DNA of 64,000 bases from Streptomyces sp. Root1304 (GTDB lineage Bacteria; Actinomycetota; Actinomycetes; Streptomycetales; Streptomycetaceae). Location: positions 290,678 to 354,677 of the forward strand of contig NZ_LMEP01000024.1 in NCBI RefSeq assembly GCF_001426405.1, given 5' to 3'. The first letter of the stretch is position 1; every line of letters starts with the position of its first letter. A program made the position numbers and the translations under genes. The notes under the pieces were generated by a model that saw only the letters and a list, made by a program, of their open reading frames with translations, did not search any database and was not told the origin of the DNA. This document shows positions 17,393-25,216 of the stretch, one piece after another.

Positions 17393-20332
17393 TCACCGGC
17401 CGATCACGCCGGCGACGCCGCCCTCGTCCGTGCCCCAGACGTCCTCGTCCTCGCTGATCCAGGTGGCGCGCTCGCGCTCGTCGCTCTGCGTGCTCTGGCC
17501 GCCGCCCATGCCTCCGCCGCCCATGGGCGGCACCATCGGCATGCCGCCGGAGGAGGTCGCCGGGCGGCGCATGGCGGCCGCCTCCTCGGCGGCCAGCTGG
17601 GCGGCGCGGGCGCGGCCGGCCGTCGTCTCGCCGACGGCGGTGGTCCGCAGGCGCTCGGCCCCCGTCGCGCCGCCCCCGCCGGGCGTGCCGGGTGCCCCGA
17701 AGCCGTGCCCGAGGGGGTTGTTGGAGAGCAGGGGCATGCGGGGGCCGCCGGAGCCACCGGAGCCGTAGTTCCCGTACCCGCCGTAGCCGCTGTTGGTCAG
17801 ACTGGTGGTCTTCTTCTTCTCGTCCGGGTAGTCGTAGTAGTCGTCCCCGAGACGCCTGTTGGTGTTGTTGCGGTCGAGGGAGGACGGGCCGCCGGTCACC
17901 GAGAGGGTGCGGCCGTCGGCGTCCGTGGTGACCGTCCGCCCGTCCGGGAAGGTGATCTTGTGGCCGCCGTCCCTGAGCTTCTGGTCGACGGTGCCGTCCG
18001 GGTAGCGGGTGGTCGTCGAGCCGTCCGCGTTGTGCTTGGTCTCCGCGCCCGCGTTCCCGCCGAGCGGGTTGAGGTGCTCGGTCTTCTTCTGCCCGTCGGC
18101 CTCGGTGGTGGTGTACGTGCCGTCCGGGGCGAGCCGGGTGGAGGAGCCGTCCTTGTACGTGGTGACGACGGTGCCGTCCTTGTCGACCTTGGCCACCGAC
18201 CCGTCGGCGTACTCGATCGTCGAGGTGTTCTTCCCCAGCTGGGACACGGTCTTGGTGCCGTCCGGGTCGATCGTGGTGACCGTTCCCTGGGGGCTGACCG
18301 TGGTCCTGGTGCCGTTGGGGTGGACCGTCGTCGTCGAACCGTCCTTGTTGAAGGTGGTCGTCGAGCGGTCCGGGTTGTGGACGGTGGAGCCCGGCTCCGG
18401 GTGGGTGACCTTCTTGTTGCCCTCGGCGTCGGTCGTGGTGAGGGTGCCGTCGGCGGCGCGGCTCTGCACCGTGCCGTCCTTGTACTGCGTGATGCTGCTG
18501 CCGTCCGGGCGGATCGTCGTCCTCGTGCCGTCCGGATAGGTGATCGTCTCGCTGCCGTCCCTGTGCAGCACGGTGGTGGAGCCGTCGGGGTTGACCGTGG
18601 TGGTCGTGCCGTCGCGGGCGACGGTGGTGGTGGTCCCGTCCTTGTGGGTGGTGGTGCGGGAGCCGTCCTGGTTGTACGAGGTGGTCGAGCCGTCCGGGCC
18701 CTTGGTGGTCTTGAGCGGGACCGGCTTGCTCGGGGTGCCGCCGAGGCCGGGCGGCGGGTTCAGGCCGAGCAGCGGCGGGGTCGCGCCGGGCGGGGTGATC
18801 TCCTTCCGCCCGTCGGGGTAGGTCGTGGTGTACGAGCCGTCGGGGTTGCGGACGATCGTGGTGCCGTCGGGGGTGCGGACGACGTTGCCGCCGTTGGTCC
18901 CGTTCGGTGCGTTGGGGTTCAGGATCGGCGGGGGCGTACCGGTGTCGAGGCCGGGCGGCTTCTTCCCGCCGAGCCCGCCGTCGCCGCCCAGATTGCCGCC
19001 GACGGAGTTCGGGTCGAGCGTCGGCGGCGGCTTGTCGCCGTTGCCGCCGAGCTTCTCCTCCAGCTCGTCCTTCTTCTTGTTGGCCTCGTCCTCCAGGTCC
19101 TTCTTCTCCTTGTCGAGGTCTTCCTTCTGCTTCTTCGTCGACTCCTCGACGAATTTGGCCTTCAGATCGCTGAATCCCGTGCTGAAGCTGAGGTTCCCGG
19201 TCGCGTTCGCCAGGTTGTTGAAGACCTCGTTGAGTTTCTGGGTCTGGGTGTTGGAAGCCGTGTCCAGGGTCGCCACGATGGTCTCGACCCAGTGCTTGTA
19301 GGCCTCCTGGGCGACCTTCTCCCAGGCCGGTTTCTGGGTGAGGTCACCGTAGAGCGGGTGGTAGATCGTGAAGCCCCCGCCGATGTAGAGCTTCTTGCTC
19401 CCGGTGATCATGAAGACCCTGTCGAGATTGTTCTCGTTGAGGTAAAGGGCGACCTTGTTCACCTCTGCGTTGAGGTGGTAGGTGGGGAGGTACGTGTTGT
19501 ACGTCAGCTTCTCCCCCGGCGTCGCGGCGTCGATGGTCACCTTGGCCTGGAGCCAGGTGTTCCAGGCCTCCATGAGGGCGTTGGCGGCGTCGTGGATCGC
19601 CTGCGCGCACCGGGCGATCTCCATGCCGATGGAGGAGGTGGGGTTGTAGGTGTCGCCGAAGGCCAGGGAGACCGTCGTGCCCGTCGGGGTCAGGTCCTTC
19701 TTGAGGTCCTTGTACCCGTAGGCCAGGCCGTCGAGCAGCATGCGGAACACGTCGGCGGCCGAGCCCTGCCAGGCGGCGTCCTCGCCCCCGAGGTCCTTGA
19801 CCCACTTCTCCAGTTCCGCGCCGTAGTCCGTGAAGAACTTCTGCACCTCGTCGAAGGCCTTCGCCGTGGTGACCAGGCTCGTCAGGTCGACCTCGTCCGA
19901 CTCCAGGATCTTCGGCACGGTCGGGAACTGGTGGGTGTATCCGACCGTCGTGTGCTTCGTGACGAGGGCGTAGAGGGCGTCACGGTAGCCGCCGTCGTAC
20001 GCGCCGGCCTTTCCGTTGTCGCTGAAGTCGTTCCCGCCCTCGTTCCAGGGGACGGTGAGGGTGACCTCGAAATATCCGGTCACCTCGGTGACTTCTTTGT
20101 TGAAGTCGTAGAACCGGATGATTCTCTCCAGCGGCCCCGGCGTGACGTTGTCCGCTGCCTCGTGACCGCCTTTCTTCTTGACCGAGGCCCGCAGCCATCC
20201 GGCGCCCTCGCCCGCCTGGTCCCCCGTGGCGCCGATCTTTCCCACTTCCTCGCGCGTCGGACCGGCGAATCCGGTCAGCTGAGCGGCGAGGTACTCGGCC
20301 CACTTCTTCTTGTCTTCTTCGGACGCGGCCAT
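17393..20332 (-). CDS. 979-residue WXG/PPE-like T7SS protein with a long DG-repeat array
   Basis: Residues 1-385 are mainly helical and contain the WXG-type turn AAWQGSAADVF (Trp188-Gly190), as in PPE/EspB-like T7SS substrates. A charged coiled coil follows at about 397-430, then a Gly/Pro linker. Residues about 495-815 consist of dozens of 8-9-residue units of the type PDGSTTT or YKDGT, which should form an extended series of short beta strands. The C-terminal 150 residues are Gly/Met/Pro rich and end in an acidic ATWISEDEDVWG segment. The ATG at 20332 is preceded by AAGGAA. The protein has one cysteine. It lies in the WXG100 operon and is probably a secreted or surface-exposed component; the exact role is not known. 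Confidence 0.82.
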   Translation of the reverse strand: MAASEEDKKKWAEYLAAQLTGFAGPTREEVGKIGATGDQAGEGAGWLRASVKKKGGHEAADNVTPGPLERIIRFYDFNKEVTEVTGYFEVTLTVPWNEGGNDFSDNGKAGAYDGGYRDALYALVTKHTTVGYTHQFPTVPKILESDEVDLTSLVTTAKAFDEVQKFFTDYGAELEKWVKDLGGEDAAWQGSAADVFRMLLDGLAYGYKDLKKDLTPTGTTVSLAFGDTYNPTSSIGMEIARCAQAIHDAANALMEAWNTWLQAKVTIDAATPGEKLTYNTYLPTYHLNAEVNKVALYLNENNLDRVFMITGSKKLYIGGGFTIYHPLYGDLTQKPAWEKVAQEAYKHWVETIVATLDTASNTQTQKLNEVFNNLANATGNLSFSTGFSDLKAKFVEESTKKQKEDLDKEKKDLEDEANKKKDELEEKLGGNGDKPPPTLDPNSVGGNLGGDGGLGGKKPPGLDTGTPPPILNPNAPNGTNGGNVVRTPDGTTIVRNPDGSYTTTYPDGRKEITPPGATPPLLGLNPPPGLGGTPSKPVPLKTTKGPDGSTTSYNQDGSRTTTHKDGTTTTVARDGTTTTVNPDGSTTVLHRDGSETITYPDGTRTTIRPDGSSITQYKDGTVQSRAADGTLTTTDAEGNKKVTHPEPGSTVHNPDRSTTTFNKDGSTTTVHPNGTRTTVSPQGTVTTIDPDGTKTVSQLGKNTSTIEYADGSVAKVDKDGTVVTTYKDGSSTRLAPDGTYTTTEADGQKKTEHLNPLGGNAGAETKHNADGSTTTRYPDGTVDQKLRDGGHKITFPDGRTVTTDADGRTLSVTGGPSSLDRNNTNRRLGDDYYDYPDEKKKTTSLTNSGYGGYGNYGSGGSGGPRMPLLSNNPLGHGFGAPGTPGGGGATGAERLRTTAVGETTAGRARAAQLAAEEAAAMRRPATSSGGMPMVPPMGGGGMGGGQSTQSDERERATWISEDEDVWGTDEGGVAGVIGR

Positions 20333-20392
20333 ACGGGAGTCGATTCCTTCGGGAGGACGAGCGGGGGAGGAGGGGAATGAGAAGAAAAGCGG

Positions 20393-20866
20393 TTACGCCG
20401 CCGGCTTGGGCGAGATCAGATCCGAGATGTCCTTCCAGTCCTCCAGGACCTTCTGCCCCTCGATGCTGTCGAGGTTGTCCTCCTCGGTCTGCGCCATGTC
20501 CGCGATGGTGAAGCCGAGCTCCTGCTTGATTTCCTTGAAGAGCTTCAGCTGGTTCGTGAGGATCTCACCGAGCTTCTCGGAGTTCGTCTGCATGTAGGCG
20601 ACGAAGAGGTTGCCCATGGCCGGGGATTCGGGCTTGGTGTCGTCCAGGGCCAGCCGGCCCAGCTTCGGCCCCTGCGAGGTGATGTTCTCGCCGGGGAACT
20701 TGAGCTTCCTGGCGAGCAGGGGCATCGTCGGTGCCGGGGCGGTCGGCGAGGTGCTCGCGATCTCCTCCAGCTTCTTGAGGAACATCGGGATGCCCTGGCC
20801 ATCGACCGTGAGGAACCTGGTCAGGCCCTCCTTGTCGAGGTGGGACAGATCCGTACCCTCGGCCAT
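20393..20866 (-). CDS. T7SS-operon protein of unknown function, 157 residues
   Basis: I do not recognise a family. The protein is soluble and mostly helical, with no signal peptide, no cysteine and a hydrophobic heptad-like stretch in the middle (LFVAYMQTNSEKLGEILTNQLKLFKEI). It begins MAEGTDLSHLDKEGL and stops at a TAA. It lies between a WXG100 gene and the 979-residue gene in the same direction, so it is probably part of the same transcript and may be a chaperone or a partner of the large substrate. That role is inferred only from position. Confidence 0.75.
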   Translation of the reverse strand: MAEGTDLSHLDKEGLTRFLTVDGQGIPMFLKKLEEIASTSPTAPAPTMPLLARKLKFPGENITSQGPKLGRLALDDTKPESPAMGNLFVAYMQTNSEKLGEILTNQLKLFKEIKQELGFTIADMAQTEEDNLDSIEGQKVLEDWKDISDLISPKPAA

Positions 20867-20977
20867 GCTCTCTCTCCCTCGGTCGGTGCGAAGCGGTCAC
20901 CGCGGTGGTGCCGACGGTCACGGCGCCGCGGGCACTGGGCCGGCGGCGCCGCTGGGGCCTGTCTGGGGTGGGTCCGG

Positions 20978-21307
20978 TCAGGGGACGCGGACGTTCGCCC
21001 ATTGGTCCGCGCTGCGGTTCTCGTGCTTCTTGTAGATCTCGCTGATCTGGTTCAGGAGCGCGGAGTGGCGGTCCAGGATGCGGCCGAGCTCCTGCGAGGC
21101 CGCGTTCCACGCGTCCTGCTTCCCGCCGTACGTGGCGGCGTCCGAACCCTGCCAGGCGACGCGGAGCCCGGCGAGCTCCTCGTTCAGCGCCTGCACGGTG
21201 TTCTGGATCGCCTTCGTCTGCATCCGCATGTCCTCGGCGGCGCGGTCGACGTGCTGGTACTCGACATGGATGACGCCGTCGGACTTGTCGGCGTAGAAAT
21301 TGGACAT
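20978..21307 (-). CDS. WXG100-family protein (EsxB-like)
   Basis: A 109-residue two-helix protein with the canonical turn AWQGSDAATY (Trp52-Gln-Gly54), matching WXG100/ESAT-6 family size and layout. The C-terminal helix ends with a charged segment (YKKHENRSADQWANV). WXG100 proteins are exported as helical-hairpin dimers by EccC. Its neighbour 49 bases upstream on the same strand encodes a second small protein of the same class, so they are a probable secreted pair. Confidence 0.92.
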   Translation of the reverse strand: MSNFYADKSDGVIHVEYQHVDRAAEDMRMQTKAIQNTVQALNEELAGLRVAWQGSDAATYGGKQDAWNAASQELGRILDRHSALLNQISEIYKKHENRSADQWANVRVP

Positions 21308-21356
21308 CTGAGGCTCCTCGACGGGGTGGAGGGGAGAGGGAACGGCGGTGACAGGC

Positions 21357-21716
21357 TCAGGGGTTGAGCTTGTTCTCGGCGCCCACGGAGATCGAGGAGC
21401 GGCGGGCGGCCTCGATGAAGTCGTTGATCTCGCCCTGCGTGCGCGACTGCGCCTGGCCGGTCTCGGTCAGCGTCTGCATCATCTCGCCCATGCTGCGGGT
21501 GATGACGTCCACCTGACCGCTCCACTCGTTGAGCAGGCTCTGGAAGGCGGTGCCGTCGCTGCCGCCGTAGGCCCTGATCAGGCCGCCCATGACGGTCTTG
21601 ACGTCCTCCTGGGCCCGCTGCACACCCTCCTTGGCCTGGAAGAGGGCGTTGTAGCCGCGCTGGTTCTCGCTCTGGCTCGAAGTCTGGGTGCTGCCGGGGG
21701 GCGGCGGAGTCGCCAT
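21357..21716 (-). CDS. Second small WXG100-type protein (EsxA-like) with Y-G-G in place of W-x-G
   Basis: This 119-residue protein is predicted to be a helical hairpin. The start at ATG 21716 is chosen because AAGGA lies 8 bases upstream; the frame stays open for 30 more codons, which look non-genic. The inter-helix turn reads AYGGSDGTAFQ, so the usual Trp is replaced by Tyr50, while a second conserved Trp (Trp65, in EWSG) is kept. It is the first gene of the leftward T7SS operon, just downstream of the predicted promoter, and is the likely dimer partner of the next gene. Confidence 0.85.
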   Translation of the reverse strand: MATPPPPGSTQTSSQSENQRGYNALFQAKEGVQRAQEDVKTVMGGLIRAYGGSDGTAFQSLLNEWSGQVDVITRSMGEMMQTLTETGQAQSRTQGEINDFIEAARRSSISVGAENKLNP

Positions 21717-21798
21717 GGATGGAGTCCTTGTCTGAGGCGCGGACGGTGAACCTGAGGGGCCTGAATCGACTGACGAGAAAGGTGAGTCGAACACTCGT

Positions 21799-21819
21799 CT
21801 AGGCAATCCCCGATGCTAG
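21799..21819. promoter_or_regulatory. Imperfect inverted repeat overlapping the esx promoter
   Basis: CTAGGCA and TGCTAG face each other across 8 bases. The right arm overlaps the predicted -10 box, the position expected for a repressor site. No family assignment is possible. Confidence 0.35.
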
Positions 21820-21842
21820 GGAGAGTTTTGTGACGCGTGCAA
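21813..21842 (-). promoter_or_regulatory. Predicted promoter of the WXG100 operon
   Basis: On the minus strand a -35-like TTGCAC (21842-21837) is separated by 18 bases from a -10-like TAGCAT (21818-21813), about 97 bases before the first ATG. The gap between eccB and the esx genes (21717-21934) contains no gene. Confidence 0.5.
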
Positions 21843-21934
21843 CGACTTCCGGTGTCTTCTGAGCTTCTTCTGATGTTCCTGACCGGATTCGACCGGCTCT
21901 TCCCGAGGGAAGATGCCGGACAACCCTCCGGGGT

Positions 21935-23464
21935 TCACCCGCAGTTCGCATCCGATGCCGGTGAACCGCCGCCGAGTGCCGCCGCCACGTCCAGCCGCGG
22001 ACCCGTGGGCAGCATGTCCAGGAGCCGTGACGGCACGGCCTGGGCGTGGCCGCCCTTCAGCCCCAGCCGCTCCACCGAAGTCGCGTCCGTCAGCCGGTAC
22101 TTCACGCCGACGTCCGTGACCAGGTACGTCGTGGTGCCGCGCACCCCGCCACCGGCGCCGAGCGCCTGGACGAGGGCGCCGCCGCCCGGCCGTACGGCGA
22201 TGCCGTCCACCGGCAGGCAGGCGGGCGCGATCCCGGGACCGGAGGCCGGATCGGGGAGCGTCCCGGCCTCGCGCACCAGGGCGAGCCGGACCAGGGGCAC
22301 GAGACCCTCGGGCTGGATCTGGGCGCACAGCGCCGACCCGGCGACGGCCCGCGCGGGCGGCGGGGTGGCCGGCCAGTCCACGGGGACGGTGGAGGAAGCG
22401 GTCGGGGAGGTTCCGGCCGAGGACGTTCCGGTCGGGGACTTCCCGGCCGGTGACGTTCCCGCCGGGGAGCCCTGCGCCGCGGCCTGGCGGCGGGTCAGTT
22501 CGTCGGCGGTCAGCGTGAGGGCCGTCGGGGCGCCGCCCCGGTAGGCCTGGCGGCCGGTGCGGTCGTCGCCGAGGACGAGCGCCGCCGCCAGCGGGGTGAG
22601 CGGCCGCAGCCCGGCCTTCTCCAGGAGGAAGTACTGCCGGTCCGTCCCGGGCGACGACAGGGCGAAGACCTGGCCCACCCGGGCCGGTGCCCCGCCGATC
22701 CGCCCCGACTCCGTACCCCGGCCGTCGACCTCGGGGGCCACCAGATCGGCGCCCGCGGGCAGGCTGTCCAGGAGCGCGGCCGTCACGGGGACGGTGGCCG
22801 TACCGGACCAGCCGAGGGCCTGGAGCGCGCCGTGGCCGCCGATCCGCATCCGGTGGTCGCCCCACAGCAGGTACGTGCTGCCGTCGGGGCCCGCGACGAG
22901 CACGCCCTCCCGCTTCCCGGGGAACGCGCCGCCGGTCGCGTAACCGATCCGCAGCGAGGTACGGGCCGTCCGGCCGCTGCCGTCCGGGCCGGTGGCCAGC
23001 GGCGGCTCGGCGCACACCTGCCAGGCGCCCTGCTCCAGGTCGCCGGGGCCGGGCAGGGTGTCCGGGGCGCCGGGGATGCCGATGGGCGTGCCGTGGGGCT
23101 CGCCGCGCAGGGACTCCGTGGACACGATCACGGGCGCCGGAGCCGTACGGGAGACCAGCCGGGCCGAGGCGTAGTTGAGGACCGGACGGAGCCGGCCGTC
23201 GAGGTACAGGTAGCGGGTGCCCGTCTCCTTCTGCACGATCAGCGCGTTCGTCGTCCGCCACGACTTGGTGCCCGCCGGGGAGATCATCCCGAAGAGCAGG
23301 AAGCCGACGACGAGGACCACGCCGAGGCCGATGCCCCACGCGAGGCCCCGGTTGGTGCGTCCGACGGGGCTCTCCGGGGCGTCCGGATCCTGCCGCAGCA
23401 TCCCGCCGACGAGCCGGCCCATGACGAACATATGGGCCTGGACCTGGTCTTTCCTCGACTGCAT
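21935..23464 (-). CDS. eccB: T7SS core membrane protein EccB
   Basis: The 509-residue protein starts with the family signature MQSRKDQVQAH, has one membrane helix at about 41-61, and then a large extracytoplasmic domain with repeated segments of the type seen in EccB. EccB is one of the core subunits of the T7SS membrane complex. Length and N-terminus fit the family. It lies 19 bases after eccD in the same direction and is followed by the esx promoter region. An Ala/Gly/Thr-rich insert (AGTSPAGKSPTGTSSAGTSPT) at about residue 335 is a probable flexible loop. Confidence 0.93.
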   Translation of the reverse strand: MQSRKDQVQAHMFVMGRLVGGMLRQDPDAPESPVGRTNRGLAWGIGLGVVLVVGFLLFGMISPAGTKSWRTTNALIVQKETGTRYLYLDGRLRPVLNYASARLVSRTAPAPVIVSTESLRGEPHGTPIGIPGAPDTLPGPGDLEQGAWQVCAEPPLATGPDGSGRTARTSLRIGYATGGAFPGKREGVLVAGPDGSTYLLWGDHRMRIGGHGALQALGWSGTATVPVTAALLDSLPAGADLVAPEVDGRGTESGRIGGAPARVGQVFALSSPGTDRQYFLLEKAGLRPLTPLAAALVLGDDRTGRQAYRGGAPTALTLTADELTRRQAAAQGSPAGTSPAGKSPTGTSSAGTSPTASSTVPVDWPATPPPARAVAGSALCAQIQPEGLVPLVRLALVREAGTLPDPASGPGIAPACLPVDGIAVRPGGGALVQALGAGGGVRGTTTYLVTDVGVKYRLTDATSVERLGLKGGHAQAVPSRLLDMLPTGPRLDVAAALGGGSPASDANCG

Positions 23465-23483
23465 GGCGCTTTCCCCTCCGCCG

Positions 23484-24890
23484 TCAGCCGGACACGGCGC
23501 GCAGGGCGCCGTAGACGCCGAGCACCCAGAGCACGAGCGGGATCAGCGCCACCGCCGCGCAGGTGTGCAGGATGTCCCCGGCCCGGCCCCAGTGCGGCAG
23601 GACCCGGCGGCCCGGCACCGTCCAGGACGCGACGGCCGTGGAACCGGCCAGGGTGAGCAGGACGGCCAGCAGCACCGGCCGGTCGCCGGGGTCGATCCCG
23701 GCCCCCACGGTGAGCGCGGCGAGCAGCAGCCCGTACAGGCCGGGCAGGAAGACCGCCGGGCGCTGGAAGACGTTGCCGATGGTGCGGGAGTGCAGCAGCA
23801 GGAGCAGGCAGAGGGTTCCCGCGGTGACGAGCGCCGGGGTGCCCGGGTCGTCCAGGAGCAGTGCGGTGAGCACGGCGACGCAGACCAGGCCGACGGCCGC
23901 GTACAGCGCGGTCATCCACTGCTCGGCGTGCGCGGTGCGGCTCACGACGTGCGCGTGCGGGTGCGGGTCGATGCCCTCCTGCAGCTCCTCGGCGTTCGAG
24001 GGCAGGGCGGGCAGCCGCAGCCCGGAGAGCCGGAAGGAGATGCCGGGGACGAGACCGCCGACGGCGACCGCGAGCACGGCGACGACGGCCGCCGCGGGCC
24101 CGGGGGTGAGGTCCAGGGTCAGCATCAGGGTGCCGCCGACCGCCCCGGCCAGGGCGATCACCGCGACCGAGAGCAGCAGCGGCACGAAGGCGGCGACCGC
24201 GGCGACCGACAGCACGGCGCCGCCCGCGGCGGCGGCGGACGCGGCGAGGATCCGGGCCCCGGTCAACTGCCCGCCGCCGTCGGCCTCACCGGCCGGGAGG
24301 AGGACCCCGGCCAGGGCCAGGAAGGGCGCCACGAACACGCCGAGCGCGGCTCCGGCGGCGGAGTCGCCGACCGCCCGGGAGGCCGCGGCCGCGCCGAACA
24401 GCACGAGGAGGCCGATGGCGCCCGCGACGGCGGCCCGGGTCGGGGCGTCGCCGCCGGGCAGCGCGCAGACCACCCAGGCCGCGGCGAGCAGCAGGACGGC
24501 CGTGGCGCGCAGGGTCCAGCGGCCGGTGCGGGCGGTCCAGCCGTGCGGGCGTTCCCGCATGCTGCCCGCGACGCCGTCGACGAGGTCGTCGAAGTGGAGC
24601 GCGGGCAGGGCCTCGACACGAGGCCGCAGATGAAGCGTTTCTCCATCGCGGAGGGACAGCGACTCGGGCGTCCCCTCCTCGTCCAGCGGCTCCTCGCCGA
24701 GCCGCTGGAGGACCCAGCCCCCGTGCTCGATGCCCTGCTCCGCCAGCTCCTCGCCCGCGTGGTCGAGGAGGGTCGGCAGGAGATCCGCCAGCGGTACGTC
24801 CACGGGGACCGCGAGGTCCAGCAGACGCCGGGGGGTCCTGACCGCGAGCCGGCACAGACCGGGGCTGGATATGCCCGATGTTTCTGTCAT
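23484..24890 (-). CDS. eccD: T7SS membrane channel subunit EccD
   Basis: An N-terminal ubiquitin-like domain (about residues 8-85, beginning CRLAVRTPRRLLDLAVP) is followed by about eleven hydrophobic helices, the standard EccD architecture. Two EccD membrane domains line the T7SS pore. The ATG at 24890 gives 468 residues and starts just before the ubiquitin-like domain; a GTG at 24944 with AAGG four bases upstream would add 18 residues and cannot be excluded. The gene is divergent from eccC and probably co-transcribed with eccB. Confidence 0.9.
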   Translation of the reverse strand: MTETSGISSPGLCRLAVRTPRRLLDLAVPVDVPLADLLPTLLDHAGEELAEQGIEHGGWVLQRLGEEPLDEEGTPESLSLRDGETLHLRPRVEALPALHFDDLVDGVAGSMRERPHGWTARTGRWTLRATAVLLLAAAWVVCALPGGDAPTRAAVAGAIGLLVLFGAAAASRAVGDSAAGAALGVFVAPFLALAGVLLPAGEADGGGQLTGARILAASAAAAGGAVLSVAAVAAFVPLLLSVAVIALAGAVGGTLMLTLDLTPGPAAAVVAVLAVAVGGLVPGISFRLSGLRLPALPSNAEELQEGIDPHPHAHVVSRTAHAEQWMTALYAAVGLVCVAVLTALLLDDPGTPALVTAGTLCLLLLLHSRTIGNVFQRPAVFLPGLYGLLLAALTVGAGIDPGDRPVLLAVLLTLAGSTAVASWTVPGRRVLPHWGRAGDILHTCAAVALIPLVLWVLGVYGALRAVSG

Positions 24891-25043
24891 GACGGGTGGC
24901 CGCACCTCTCCGAGGGGCCGGGGTACCGAAGCTGGGTAGCGCACATTACCTTGGTCAACACGTCAGGTCACAGGGCCCCCGGGCCAGTTGGCGCCTGCGC
25001 CGCGCCCGCGTGGCCGGACGGGCCCGGCCCCGCACGGGGCACC

Positions 25044-25150
25044 GGAAACGGAACCGTACGGTTGCGGAAACGGAAGCGTACGGCTTCGGGAACGGGACCG
25101 TACGACTCCGGGAACGGAACGCCGCACGGCTCTGCGAACGGAACCGGAGC
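25044..25150. repeat. 22-bp tandem repeats in the eccD-eccC divergent region
   Basis: Three adjacent 22-base units (25044-25065, 25066-25087, 25088-25109) share a GGAACGG..CCGTACG core. A 26-base diverged copy and a partial copy follow. The unit is not a multiple of three, so this is a non-coding array. The rest of the 326-base gap (24891-25216) shows no gene; it must contain the promoters of both divergent genes. Confidence 0.8.
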
Positions 25151-25216
25151 GGGCCGGAGGACGTAGAGACGTAGAACCGACGCCCCGGACGCGATCAGCC
25201 CGAGGAGACATCCAGC

